A stretch of DNA of 64,000 bases. It comes from Lachnospiraceae bacterium (GTDB taxonomy: Bacteria; Bacillota; Clostridia; Lachnospirales; Lachnospiraceae). The stretch covers positions 62,001 to 126,000 of the forward strand of contig SVFI01000001.1 in NCBI GenBank assembly GCA_015056905.1. Reading direction: 5' to 3'. Position numbers and translations under genes: made by a program. Positions within the stretch are counted from its first letter, which is position 1; every line of letters starts with the position of its first letter. Under the pieces are notes generated by a model. The model was not told the DNA's origin, did not search any database, and saw only the letters and a list, made by a program, of their open reading frames with translations. Positions 1-8,663 of this stretch are shown piece after piece.

Positions 1-368
1 ACCGATGTGAACGCTTTGGTGTCTGCACCGAAAATCAAAAGTGCAAGGTTCTGCAGAAGATAACTTACTCCGATTGCCGTAATGAGTACGGCGAGAGGAG
101 AAGTTCCTCTGAGCGGTTTGTACGCCACCCTTTCTATCGTAATTCCAAGAACGGTACATGCTGCCATGGAAATCAGGAGTGCCACATAAGGATTCACCCC
201 CAAATTGCTGACTGTCACAAACACAATATAACCGCCGACCATAATGACGTCACCATGCGCAAAGTTCAGCATTTTGGCAATTCCGTATACCATGGTATAT
301 CCCAGAGCAATGATAGCATATACGCTTCCGAGACTGATACCTGTAATCAGATAAGATACAAAACTCAT
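1..368 (-). CDS. livH: Branched-chain amino-acid ABC transporter permease LivH (partial, N-terminal 122 residues)
   Basis: Inner-membrane permease subunit of a LivFGHMJ-type (HAAT) ABC importer. The gene starts at the ATG complementary to 366-368, with a GAGGG ribosome site 7 nt upstream, and runs off the left edge. The visible protein begins MSFVSYLITGISLGSVYAII and contains the typical LivH stretch GYTMVYGIAKMLNFAHGDV, then hydrophobic segments and ITIERVAYKPLRG, a known hallmark of LivH/LivM permeases. It lies directly downstream of the LivJ-type binding protein, with a terminator hairpin between them. That is a common arrangement giving more binding protein than permease. Substrate specificity (leucine/isoleucine/valine or another amide) cannot be read from the sequence. 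Confidence 0.93.
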   Translation of the reverse strand, partial: MSFVSYLITGISLGSVYAIIALGYTMVYGIAKMLNFAHGDVIMVGGYIVFVTVSNLGVNPYVALLISMAACTVLGITIERVAYKPLRGTSPLAVLITAIGVSYLLQNLALLIFGADTKAFTS

Positions 369-456
369 AAACTAACCCTCTACTCTTTCTTTTGTCTCTT
401 GATACACTTCCCCTATGATAGCACATTTCTTACCACTTCACAACAAAAAAGCGCAG

Positions 457-484
457 AAAAAAGGCGCCGGAAATTTCCGACGCC
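457..484 (-). terminator. Hairpin terminator/attenuator between livJ-type gene and livH
   Basis: The near-perfect inverted repeat GGCGTCGGAAA/TTTCCGGCGCC on the minus strand is followed by a run of T (TTTTTTC). It lies just after the binding-protein stop codon and before livH. It probably acts as a partial terminator that lowers permease expression relative to the binding protein. Confidence 0.8.
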
Positions 485-499
485 TCATGTCATACATAA

Positions 500-1675
500 T
501 TACATTGCTGTGTAAACACCATCTTTAATCTTAACAGCCTTTGGAGCTTTTGAAGGCTCACCGTCAGCACTCCATGTCATGCCTTCACCTGTTAATCCGT
601 TAACTGTAATTTCTGTCATAACCGGAACTAAAGCATCACATACCTCTGAAGGAGTCATACCAGCCTTAAGACCTGCTTTTTCAGCTGCTGCTTTGATGAT
701 ATAAACTGCATCGTAAGCATCTGCTGCAAACTGGTTTGGTGTCTCACCGAATTTTTCGTTGTATGTTGCAACGAATTTCTTTGTAAGTTCATCCTGAGCA
801 TCTGCTGCGAATGGTGTTAATAACATAACATCTTCAGCTAAAGCTGTGTTGAAGTTTTCAACACCGAGAATACCGTCTAATCCGTCACATCCGAAGAACA
901 TTGGTTTGTAACCAAGCTGGTCAGCCTGAGCAAGGATTAAAGAAGCTTCTGTATAGTAGATTGGTAAGAATACAAGTTCTGCACCTGAATCTTTTGCTTT
1001 CTGAATCTGTACAGAGAAGTCTGTTTTGTTGTCAGCTGTGAAAGCTTCTGCTGCAACGATTTCAACTCCCTGATTTGCTGCTTCTGCTGCAAATTTCTCA
1101 TAGATACCTGATGAGTAAACATCAGAGCTGTCATAGATAACTGCAACCTTGGAAGCGATACCGTTCTGTCCGATATACTGAGCAGAAGCGATACCCTGGT
1201 TAGGATCTGAGAAGCACACACGGAATGCATTGTCATATGCGATACATTCTACTGCGGATCCTGAAGGTGTTAATAAGAATGTGTTGTCCTGAGCTGCTTC
1301 TGCTGCAACTGCTACACAACATCCGGATGTTGTTGTACCGACAAGTGCCTGCATACCCCAGTCTGTCAATGTGTTGTAAGCGTTAACGGATTTCTCAGCG
1401 TCACACTCATCATCCTGGCAGTTGAGCTCAATTGTCATACCATTGATACCACCGGCTGCGTTGATTTCATCAACAGCAATCTGTGCACCATTCATAACGG
1501 CAGAACCGTAAACTGCTGCACTACCTGTTGTAGGTCCGATTGCACCGATTTTGAACACGTTAGCTCCATCTGTTGTCACAACATCTGAAGAACCTTCTGA
1601 GCCGCCACAACCAACTAATAAAGTTGCTGTCATAGCTGCTGTTAATACAAGGCTAAGTAACTTTTTCATTTTCAT
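500..1675 (-). CDS. ABC transporter substrate-binding lipoprotein, LivJ type (periplasmic-binding-protein fold type 1)
   Basis: Extracytoplasmic solute receptor of a HAAT-family importer, feeding the LivH permease encoded next. The start is the ATG at 1675, because an AGGAGG site sits 8 nt upstream and translation from there gives a signal peptide MKMKKLLSLVLTAAM. The lipobox LVGC follows, so the mature protein is anchored by a lipidated Cys. An in-frame start 75 nt upstream would give a longer, non-signal N-terminus and is not preferred. The mature part (FKIGAIGPTTGSAAVYG, then DDECDAEKSVNAYNTL, PSGSAVECIAYDNAFRVCFS) matches the Peripla_BP_6/LivJ family, which binds leucine-like amino acids or amides. 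Length 391 residues is normal. It has a strong promoter of its own upstream. Confidence 0.93.
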   Translation of the reverse strand: MKMKKLLSLVLTAAMTATLLVGCGGSEGSSDVVTTDGANVFKIGAIGPTTGSAAVYGSAVMNGAQIAVDEINAAGGINGMTIELNCQDDECDAEKSVNAYNTLTDWGMQALVGTTTSGCCVAVAAEAAQDNTFLLTPSGSAVECIAYDNAFRVCFSDPNQGIASAQYIGQNGIASKVAVIYDSSDVYSSGIYEKFAAEAANQGVEIVAAEAFTADNKTDFSVQIQKAKDSGAELVFLPIYYTEASLILAQADQLGYKPMFFGCDGLDGILGVENFNTALAEDVMLLTPFAADAQDELTKKFVATYNEKFGETPNQFAADAYDAVYIIKAAAEKAGLKAGMTPSEVCDALVPVMTEITVNGLTGEGMTWSADGEPSKAPKAVKIKDGVYTAM

Positions 1676-1745
1676 AATATGTTTCCTCCTGTTTTCCTGT
1701 GACAAAAATACTTTATTGCGATAAATCGCTGACGTCACTTTCAAC

Positions 1746-1774
1746 ATCATATTCTATTTGTATCATTTTGTCAA
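1746..1774 (-). promoter_or_regulatory. SigmaA-type promoter for the livJ-type gene
   Basis: On the minus strand TTGACA is followed after exactly 17 nt by TATGAT, 71 nt before the ATG at 1675. This is close to consensus and lies after the rpsU terminator, so the liv genes form a separate transcription unit. Confidence 0.85.
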
Positions 1775-1790
1775 CAATTTGGACAGAACA

Positions 1791-1820
1791 AAATCCCCGG
1801 CCATTATGACCGGGGGATTT
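1791..1820 (-). terminator. Rho-independent terminator of rpsU
   Basis: A GC-rich hairpin, CCCCCGG and CCGGGG arms around TCATAATGG, is followed by ATTTTGTT on the minus strand. It starts 9 nt after the rpsU stop codon. Confidence 0.9.
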
Positions 1821-1828
1821 GATTAACA

Positions 1829-2005
1829 TTAGTTGTATTTGCGTTTTCTTGCTGCTTCAGATTTTTTCTTACGTTTTACGCTTGGTTTCTCGTAGTGCTC
1901 TCTCTTGTGGATTTCCTGCTGGATACCGGCTTTCGCACAACTTCTCTTGAAACGACGTAAAGCGCTATCTAAAGTCTCATTCTCTTTAACGATTACGTTA
2001 GACAT
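1829..2005 (-). CDS. rpsU: 30S ribosomal protein S21
   Basis: Small basic ribosomal protein of the 30S subunit platform, 58 residues, the normal length for Firmicutes S21. The protein starts [20 protein letters not shown] and continues [20 protein letters not shown], the conserved S21 signature, then a Lys/Arg-rich tail ending RKRKYN. It has its own promoter (2079-2106) and terminator (1791-1820). Its roughly 75-nt leader contains two small hairpins (GTACG/CGTAC and CAGTC/GACTG), the second right next to the GGGAGG/AGGTG ribosome site. Translational control there is possible but is only an inference. Confidence 0.97.
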   Translation of the reverse strand: MSNVIVKENETLDSALRRFKRSCAKAGIQQEIHKREHYEKPSVKRKKKSEAARKRKYN

Positions 2006-2078
2006 ATAAACACCTGACCTCCCTTCAGTCCCTTGACTGGTGGGTTAATTTTATTCGTACGCATTGACGTACATTATG

Positions 2079-2106
2079 ATTATAACAGATTTTTACATCA
2101 AGTCAA
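2079..2106 (-). promoter_or_regulatory. SigmaA-type promoter for rpsU
   Basis: Minus strand TTGACT, 16 nt, then TATAAT, located between the alaS stop and rpsU. The spacing is one short of ideal but both hexamers are strong. Confidence 0.8.
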
Positions 2107-2115
2107 CTACTTTTT

Positions 2116-4758
2116 TTATGCACCGAGCTGCGCCGAAAGAACTTTCTCTGCTTCTGCAATCGCTGACGGAATACCCGCCGGGTTCTTTCCGCCCGCCTGA
2201 GCCATGTTCGGACGACCGCCGCCGCCACCGCCGACAAGTGCTGCAATTCCTTTAATCAGGTTACCTGCATGTGCACCTTTCTGCATAGCAGCATCCGTTG
2301 CCATCGCTACAAGATTTACTTTTCCGTCGCAATCGGAAGCAAGTACAATCACTCCGTCACCAAGCTTTTCTTTAAGCTGATCTCCGAGATCACGAAGCTT
2401 GTTCATATCCACGCCTGCGACACTGACTGCCAGAAGTTTCACGCCTGCAACTTCTTTTACCTGATCCATAACATCGCCGAGCGCATCTTTTGCCGCCTTG
2501 CTCTTTAAGGATTCATTTTCACTCTGAAGTGCTTTCATATCAGCCATGAGATGTTCTGCTCTTTCGAGTACATTACTTGGATTTGCCTTTAACACTTTGG
2601 CAATATCCATAAGCTGCTGCTCTAATTTGTGATAATATGCTGTTACATTTGCACCTGTCAGTGCTTCAATACGTCTGACACCTGCTGCAACACCGGACTC
2701 AGATAAAATCTTGAACGACCCAATCATACCTGTTGCTGCTACATGTGTACCGCCGCAAAGCTCTTTTGAGAAGTCTCCCATCTGCACAACTCGCACTGTC
2801 TCACCATATTTTTCACCAAAGAGAGCCATCGCACCTTCTTTCTTAGCGTCGGATGCGGACATTACTTTCGTCTCTACTGCAATGTTCGCTGCAATCTGCT
2901 CGTTTACAATCTTTTCAACCTGTGCGATTTCCTCTGCTGTCATTGCGGAGAAGTGACTGAAGTCGAAACGTGTTCTCTCTCCGTCCTGGAAGGAGCCCGC
3001 CTGCTCTACATGCGTACCGAGTACCATGCGGAGTGCTTTCTGCAAAAGGTGGGTTGCACTGTGGTTTTTACAAATGCTGCTTCTTCTGCTCTCATCTACG
3101 CAAAGCTTGACTGCATCACCTTTTTTGATGATACCTTTTGTCACCTTACCGATGTGTCCGACTTTTCCGCCGAGAAGTTTCACAGTTTCCTGTACTTTAA
3201 ATTCGCCTTCCGGTCCTGTAATAATACCTGTGTCACCTTCCTGGCCCCCCATCGTAGCATAAAAAGGTGTTTCATCTACAATCACTGTACCGATTTCGCC
3301 GTCGGATAATGCCTCTGTCAGTTCCGTTTCCGTTGTCAGAACCGAAACTTTGGAATCATGTACCAGTCTGTCATATCCGACGAATACGGATGTGATAGAA
3401 GGGTCGATGGATTCATAAACCGTCACATCTGCTCCCATGTAGTTCGTCTCTTTACGGGCGTTACGAGCTTTTACTTTCTGTTCTTCCATTGCAGCCTTGA
3501 AGCCATCTTCATCGACGGTATATCCTTTTTCTTCCAGAATTTCTTTTGTCAAATCAAGCGGGAATCCATAGGTATCATACAGTTTAAACGCATCGTCTCC
3601 GGAAAGTTCTTTCTTTCCTGCCTTGTCCATAGTCTCTTCCATTTCGTTCAGGATAGACAAACCCTGGTCGATTGTTTTGTTGAATTTATTTTCTTCCTGT
3701 GTCAGAACATTGAAGATAAAATCTTTCTTTTCTTCAAGCTCCGGATATCCGTCTTTGGAACCTGCAATCACGGTTGCACTTAAGTTTGCAAGGAATGTTC
3801 CGCTGATACCGAGAATTCTTCCGTGACGCGCTGCACGACGGATAATTCTTCTGAGAACATATCCACGACCTTCGTTTGTCGGCATAATACCATCAGAAAT
3901 CATGAAGGTTGCAGAACGGATGTGGTCTGTAATCACACGGATGGAAACATCCTGATCATAGTTTTCCTTGTAAGTCACTCCTGCGAGCTCGCAGACACGT
4001 TCACGCAGACTCTGTACTGTATCTACGTCAAAAATAGAATCTACATCCTGCACAACAACAGCAAGTCTTTCCAGACCCATACCTGTGTCGATATTTTTCT
4101 GTTCGAGCTCTTCATAATTGCCTTTGCCGTCTCCGTCAAACTGTGTAAATACATTATTCCACACTTCAATAAAACGGTCACATTCACAACCCACGGTACA
4201 ATCCGGTTTTCCGCAGCCGTATTTTTCACCACGGTCATAATAAATTTCCGAACATGGACCGCAAGGACCTGAACCATGCTCCCAGAAATTGTCCGCTTTT
4301 CCGAAACGGAAAATACGTTCCGGTGCAATGCCAATCTCTTTGTTCCAGATTTCGAACGCTTCATCATCATTTTCATAAATAGAAGGATACAATCTCTCCG
4401 GATCGATACCTACTACTTCTGTCAAAAACTCCCAGCTCCATGCAATCGCTTCATGCTTAAAATAATCACCGAATGAGAAGTTTCCGAGCATTTCAAAGAA
4501 TGTACCATGTCTTGCTGTCTTACCTACGTTTTCAAGATCGCCTGTACGGATACATTTCTGACAGGTTGTCACACGTTTGCGCGGCGGAATCTCCTGCCCT
4601 GTAAAATATGGTTTTAACGGTGCCATACCCGAGTTGATAAGCAATAATGAATTATCATTGTGCGGCACTAAGGAAAAGCTTTTCATTGCAAGATGATCCT
4701 TGCTCTCAAAGAACTCAAGGAACATTTTTCTAAGTTCGTTTACTCCGTATGCTTTCAC
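2116..4758 (-). CDS. alaS: Alanyl-tRNA synthetase
   Basis: Cytoplasmic class II synthetase that charges tRNA-Ala and, through its editing domain, hydrolyses Ser/Gly-tRNA-Ala. At 880 residues it has full family length. The start codon is GTG (4756-4758), with GGAGGAG 6 nt upstream. The N-terminal catalytic core begins MKAYGVNELRKMFLEFF and has the ADNFWEHGSGPCGPCSEIYY block. The editing domain shows the zinc-binding HSATH and CGGTHVAATG motifs. The C-terminal DHHA1 region ends GGGGGGRPNMAQAGGKNPAG. It is 21 nt downstream of glyQS, so the two are probably co-transcribed. No T-box leader was seen. Confidence 0.98.
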   Translation of the reverse strand: MKAYGVNELRKMFLEFFESKDHLAMKSFSLVPHNDNSLLLINSGMAPLKPYFTGQEIPPRKRVTTCQKCIRTGDLENVGKTARHGTFFEMLGNFSFGDYFKHEAIAWSWEFLTEVVGIDPERLYPSIYENDDEAFEIWNKEIGIAPERIFRFGKADNFWEHGSGPCGPCSEIYYDRGEKYGCGKPDCTVGCECDRFIEVWNNVFTQFDGDGKGNYEELEQKNIDTGMGLERLAVVVQDVDSIFDVDTVQSLRERVCELAGVTYKENYDQDVSIRVITDHIRSATFMISDGIMPTNEGRGYVLRRIIRRAARHGRILGISGTFLANLSATVIAGSKDGYPELEEKKDFIFNVLTQEENKFNKTIDQGLSILNEMEETMDKAGKKELSGDDAFKLYDTYGFPLDLTKEILEEKGYTVDEDGFKAAMEEQKVKARNARKETNYMGADVTVYESIDPSITSVFVGYDRLVHDSKVSVLTTETELTEALSDGEIGTVIVDETPFYATMGGQEGDTGIITGPEGEFKVQETVKLLGGKVGHIGKVTKGIIKKGDAVKLCVDESRRSSICKNHSATHLLQKALRMVLGTHVEQAGSFQDGERTRFDFSHFSAMTAEEIAQVEKIVNEQIAANIAVETKVMSASDAKKEGAMALFGEKYGETVRVVQMGDFSKELCGGTHVAATGMIGSFKILSESGVAAGVRRIEALTGANVTAYYHKLEQQLMDIAKVLKANPSNVLERAEHLMADMKALQSENESLKSKAAKDALGDVMDQVKEVAGVKLLAVSVAGVDMNKLRDLGDQLKEKLGDGVIVLASDCDGKVNLVAMATDAAMQKGAHAGNLIKGIAALVGGGGGGRPNMAQAGGKNPAGIPSAIAEAEKVLSAQLGA

Positions 4759-4779
4759 GTTTGTCTCCTCCAGACTTAA

Positions 4780-6177
4780 CTAAAATGTAAATTTATCAGC
4801 AAAATATGCGTCGAGATCCGCGATTGCCACACGCTCCTGCTCCATAGAGTCACGGAAGCGTACTGTCACACAGCCGTCTGTCTCAGATTCAAAATCGTAT
4901 GTGATACAGAACGGTGTACCGATTTCATCCTGACGGCGATATCTCTTACCGATGTTACCTCTGTCGTCAAATTCACAGTTGTATTTCTTGGAAAGCTGCA
5001 TATAAATCTTTTCTGCGCCTTCATTAAGTTTCTTAGAAAGCGGAAGCACACCAATCTTAACAGGTGCAAGTGCCGGGTGGAAATGAAGCACGGTTCTCAT
5101 ATCCGGTTTTTCTTCTGTTCCGATGTTTTCCTCATCATAAGCTGCGCAAAGGAAAGCAAGAACCACGCGGTCTGCCCCGAGGGATGGTTCTACAACATAC
5201 GGTACATATTTCTCACCTGTTGTATCATCAAAATAAGACATATCCTGTCCGGATGTGTTCTGGTGCTGTGTCAGGTCATAGTCTGTTCTGTCTGCAATTC
5301 CCCAAAGCTCACCCCATCCGAATGGGAATTTAAACTCGATGTCCGTTGTTCCTTTACTGTAGAAGCAAAGTTCTTCCGGATCATGGTCACGAAGTCTCAT
5401 TTCATCCTCTTTAATGCCAAGACTCATGAGCCAGTCACGACAAAATCCTCTCCAGTACTGGAACCACTCCATATCTGTACCAGGCTGGCAGAAAAACTCA
5501 AGTTCCATCTGCTCAAACTCTCTTGTACGGAATGTAAAGTTACCCGGTGTAATTTCGTTACGGAAAGATTTACCAATCTGCGCAATACCGAACGGAAGTT
5601 TCTTGCGGGATGTTCTCTGTACATTCTTAAAGTTCACAAAGATACCCTGCGCTGTTTCAGGTCTTAAGTATACTGTATTCTTAGCATCTTCCGTTACACC
5701 CTGGAACGTTTTGAACATAAGGTTAAACTGACGGATATCTGTAAAATTGTGTTTTCCGCAGGTCGGACATGCAATGTTGTGTTCTTCCACATATGCTTTC
5801 ATCTCTTCATTAGAGAATGCATCAATCGGTTTCTCAAGCGTTAAACCGTTTTCTGCTACATAATCTTCAATAATCTTGTCTGCACGGAATCTTTCATGAC
5901 ATTCTTTACAATCCATGAGCGGATCTGCGAAACCGCTGAGATGACCGCTGGCTACCCATGTCTGCGGATTCATTAAAATCGCACAGTCTACACCGACATT
6001 GTACGGATTTTCCATAACAAACTTCTGCCACCATGCTTTTTTTACATTGTTCTTAAGTTCCACACCGAGATTACCGTAATCCCATGTATTGGCAAGACCA
6101 CCGTAAATTTCAGATCCCGGATATACGAAACCTCTGTTTTTGGCAAGTGCTACAATTTTCTCAAATGATTTTTCCAT
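4780..6177 (-). CDS. glyQS: Glycyl-tRNA synthetase, single-chain dimeric type
   Basis: Class II synthetase of the alpha2 type, which charges tRNA-Gly in many Firmicutes and differs from the alpha2beta2 GlyQ/GlyS enzyme. Length is 465 residues. The start [20 protein letters not shown] and [19 protein letters not shown] are typical. The motif 2 loop region contains [20 protein letters not shown]. Cys pairs (CKECHERF and CPTCGKHNF) form the zinc element found in bacterial members. The C-terminal anticodon-binding domain includes [25 protein letters not shown] ribosome site precedes the ATG. It lies between a lipoprotein gene and alaS in one leftward operon. Confidence 0.97.
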   Translation of the reverse strand: MEKSFEKIVALAKNRGFVYPGSEIYGGLANTWDYGNLGVELKNNVKKAWWQKFVMENPYNVGVDCAILMNPQTWVASGHLSGFADPLMDCKECHERFRADKIIEDYVAENGLTLEKPIDAFSNEEMKAYVEEHNIACPTCGKHNFTDIRQFNLMFKTFQGVTEDAKNTVYLRPETAQGIFVNFKNVQRTSRKKLPFGIAQIGKSFRNEITPGNFTFRTREFEQMELEFFCQPGTDMEWFQYWRGFCRDWLMSLGIKEDEMRLRDHDPEELCFYSKGTTDIEFKFPFGWGELWGIADRTDYDLTQHQNTSGQDMSYFDDTTGEKYVPYVVEPSLGADRVVLAFLCAAYDEENIGTEEKPDMRTVLHFHPALAPVKIGVLPLSKKLNEGAEKIYMQLSKKYNCEFDDRGNIGKRYRRQDEIGTPFCITYDFESETDGCVTVRFRDSMEQERVAIADLDAYFADKFTF

Positions 6178-6203
6178 GTTTTCATCCTCACTGTTCTATA
6201 TTT

Positions 6204-6797
6204 TTATTCATAAATAATGAAAGCCTTCTGTCCTTCATTTAAATTAACCGCTCTTTTTTCCTCAATCACGGAAACTCCGTCGCTGATGTAACTGATTTTC
6301 CCCGGAACAATAATCTGCTGCGCTTCCTCAAGAATGACGATGTGCATATCTCCTTTTTCAAGCACATCCGCTGCCGAGAGAACGACTCCGTCCTGATTTA
6401 CGTCTCTCATCGACGTAAACTCATATCCGGCGCCGTATGCATCCGCAACCGTTCCCCAAAACAGTTCTTTTTCATTAAATGTCTTGTAATCCGCACAGCT
6501 CTTAAATTCCATTTCCACACGAATCACATTGTTATCACCAAGTTCCACATCACCGAGAACAATCGCCTCTGCGTCCCCCGCCTGTGTGTTATATGCGGAT
6601 ATCTCCGATGTGATATCTCCCTTTAATTCTTCCATATCATAATATGGCTGCGAAAAATCTTCCACAATCGTTTCCGTTATGGTGCCGTCTTTGCTGAAGC
6701 TGACTGTCGTCGTATCTACCCTACCGCCCGAGAGACCGCACGCACATAATATAGCCGAAAGGCCACCGACCAGAAGCAGCGTTTTGAATTTTTTCAT
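6204..6797 (-). CDS. Predicted lipoprotein of unknown function
   Basis: I do not recognise a family. The ATG at 6797 is chosen because an AGGAGG site precedes it by 8 nt and the product then starts with a clean signal peptide, MKKFKTLLLVGGLSAI, and a lipobox LCAC. The mature part of about 175 residues is acidic, predicted mostly beta/alpha, with no recognised catalytic motif. It sits between recO (45 nt upstream) and glyQS (26 nt downstream) in a housekeeping operon. That position is likely just co-transcription and says little about function. It is predicted to be anchored on the outer face of the membrane. Confidence 0.75.
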   Translation of the reverse strand: MKKFKTLLLVGGLSAILCACGLSGGRVDTTTVSFSKDGTITETIVEDFSQPYYDMEELKGDITSEISAYNTQAGDAEAIVLGDVELGDNNVIRVEMEFKSCADYKTFNEKELFWGTVADAYGAGYEFTSMRDVNQDGVVLSAADVLEKGDMHIVILEEAQQIIVPGKISYISDGVSVIEEKRAVNLNEGQKAFIIYE

Positions 6798-6842
6798 AAT
6801 TTTAACCTCCTGCATACCGCATTATATTATACTAGGCAAAGG

Positions 6843-7502
6843 CTAGTTTTTCAACCTGCAATTTTTTAGTATTTCCAGACTCTTGAAATTATGTCCGATA
6901 TATTTTTTACGATATACATCGCATTCTCTCTCCAGCTGCCTGAGCACTTCCTCCGACACCGTAAACGTGTACAGCTTCTCAATCGGGGAATTCTGTATAT
7001 ATTGTATCGTATAAATCGTCGACTCCAGAAGATCATGTCCCGCAATCACTCCCGGAAATTCTCCGTTTACAACAAGTGTTTTCATCTCAAATATGTATTG
7101 TACCAGCTCATTCGGAATCGACGAAACGCCGAGTGCCTTCAACGACATATAAAGAAGTTTTAACATCTCCTTCTCATCGTTATTCTCTCTCGTATAATAA
7201 TCCGCCACATCCATAAAGTACATCCCATAAAATGCACCCTCAAAATCTTCCCTGAGTGTTTCAAAATACTGTTCAATCTTTACATCCGAAAGATTGTAAG
7301 CAGTCTTTCCCTCATACAATCGAAACGTCCCGTAAGCAAACGGACTGGTCGCCGCCATAAAACGACTCCCCTGTCTCTTGGCCCCTCGCGCAAACGCCGA
7401 TACCTTCCCCCGTTCTTTTGTCAAAATCGTTATTCTTTTATCTGTTTCCAAAACAGGGACGGCTTTTAACACCATCCCTGTCACTTCAATAAAATCCTGC
7501 AT
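6843..7502 (-). CDS. recO: DNA repair protein RecO
   Basis: Recombination mediator of the RecFOR pathway that loads RecA on SSB-coated single strands. Length is 219 residues, a little short for the family (usually about 240-250). The N-terminal OB fold is recognisable: VTGMVLKAVPVLETDKRITI then LTKERGKVSAFARGAKRQGS and TSPFAYGTFRLYEG. The helical C-terminal half carries YYTRENNDEKEMLKLLYMSL. The four-Cys zinc site seen in many RecO proteins is absent. Its start overlaps the end of the small YqzL-like gene by 17 nt. The order era-yqzL-recO is the conserved Firmicutes arrangement and supports the call. Confidence 0.93.
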   Translation of the reverse strand: MQDFIEVTGMVLKAVPVLETDKRITILTKERGKVSAFARGAKRQGSRFMAATSPFAYGTFRLYEGKTAYNLSDVKIEQYFETLREDFEGAFYGMYFMDVADYYTRENNDEKEMLKLLYMSLKALGVSSIPNELVQYIFEMKTLVVNGEFPGVIAGHDLLESTIYTIQYIQNSPIEKLYTFTVSEEVLRQLERECDVYRKKYIGHNFKSLEILKNCRLKN

Positions 7503-7668
7503 TATGTTTCACCTTGTTCTCCGAGCCATTGGCATCGTTCACCGTTCCCGTGTTCTCCGGTCCTTTGCCTCGCCCGTCTGCCGCCACATCCGCCGCCTGC
7601 CTGTAGCTCAGATAATCCGTTACTTTTCCGCTTGCCAGAAACGTCGCCCAGCACTCCTCTTTTTCCAT
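7486..7668 (-). CDS. YqzL-like small protein
   Basis: A 60-residue protein starting MEKEECWATFLASGKVTDYL, matching the short N-terminal pattern of YqzL-family proteins, which are usually encoded between era and recO. That is exactly its position here. The C-terminal half (ADVAADGRGKGPENTGTVND) is low in hydrophobic residues and probably disordered. It overlaps the recO start by 17 nt, consistent with translational coupling. Function is unknown in the family. The call rests on context and the N-terminal motif, not on a search. Confidence 0.7.
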   Translation of the reverse strand: MEKEECWATFLASGKVTDYLSYRQAADVAADGRGKGPENTGTVNDANGSENKVKHNAGFY

Positions 7669-7757
7669 CGTCGCTCACCTGCTTTCCATATCTTTTGAAC
7701 CTAGTGATATGGTCTGCTCTTTTGATATAAAATATGTGTGCCAGTTTATTCCTGCCT

Positions 7758-8663
7758 CTATTTTGAAATGTCTTTTGCGTTGTAACCGAAATTTTTTAAT
7801 AAGAAATCGCTGTCGCGCCAGTCTTTTTTCACTTTAATCCAAAGCTTAAGATTCACATGATATTCCAGAAGATCCTCTATCTCGCGCCGCGCACGGGAAC
7901 CAATCTTCTTGAGCATGCTTCCTCCCTTTCCGATAATAATTCCTTTGTGGGAATCCCTCTCGCAGATGATGGTCGCATCGATATCGACGACATGCTCTCT
8001 GTATTTCATACTCTCAATGGATACTGCAATTCCGTGCGGAATTTCCTCATCCAGACAGCGCAGTGCCTGTTCGCGAATCAGCTCTGCCACAATCTGGCGC
8101 TGTGGCTGGTCCGTAATCGTATCCTCGTCATAAAACATCGGTCCGTACGGAAGGTATTTGAAAATTGTATCGATCAAATCCTTCTCATTGTCGCCCTTTA
8201 GCGCCGAAACCGGAACGATTTCCACAAAATCGTACACTTTACGGTACGTATCGATAAACTCCAGAATCTGCTCTCTCTTAACGGTGTCAATCTTATTGAT
8301 AACGAGAATGACCGGCGTTTTTACTTTATGGAGCTGCTCAATAATATGTCTCTCACCTGCGCCGATGAAATTGGACGGCTCCACAAGCCAAAGGATAACG
8401 TCCACTTCCTTCAATGTGTGCATCGCAGCACTCACCATGTAGTCTCCGAGTTTATTTTTTGACTTGTGAATTCCGGGTGTGTCAAGAAACACAATCTGTC
8501 CCTCATCACAAGTATAAACCGTCTGGATTTTGTTGCGCGTTGTCTGCGGCTTATTTGAGGTTATCGCTATCTTCTGTCCGATCAACCGGTTCATCAGTGT
8601 TGATTTCCCCACATTCGGTCTTCCGATCAGTGTCACGAACCCCGTTTTCTTTTCCTTCTGCAT
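7758..8663 (-). CDS. era: GTPase Era
   Basis: Essential GTPase that binds the 3' end of 16S rRNA and assists 30S assembly. At 301 residues it has normal length. G1 is GRPNVGKST (residues about 14-22), followed by NKPQTTRNKIQTV, G3 DTPGIHKSKN and G4 NKID. The C-terminal KH domain has GIIIGKGGSMLKKIGSRARR. The start at 8663 is fixed by the need to keep the full G1 strand. The ribosome site is weak (AAGGA). The first 113 nt overlap the 3' end of the upstream DUF4349 gene in another frame, an unusually long overlap that implies translational coupling. Confidence 0.97.
   Translation of the reverse strand: MQKEKKTGFVTLIGRPNVGKSTLMNRLIGQKIAITSNKPQTTRNKIQTVYTCDEGQIVFLDTPGIHKSKNKLGDYMVSAAMHTLKEVDVILWLVEPSNFIGAGERHIIEQLHKVKTPVILVINKIDTVKREQILEFIDTYRKVYDFVEIVPVSALKGDNEKDLIDTIFKYLPYGPMFYDEDTITDQPQRQIVAELIREQALRCLDEEIPHGIAVSIESMKYREHVVDIDATIICERDSHKGIIIGKGGSMLKKIGSRARREIEDLLEYHVNLKLWIKVKKDWRDSDFLLKNFGYNAKDISK

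Noticed and set aside
1676-1750. In-frame 25-residue extension of the LivJ-type protein
   Set aside because: It would overlap the -10 region of the promoter and destroy the signal peptide; the ATG at 1675 has a perfect ribosome site.
4759-6203. T-box leaders for glyQS or alaS
   Set aside because: The intergenic gaps are only 21 and 26 nt and contain no specifier-loop or antiterminator sequence, so regulation at this point by T-box is excluded.
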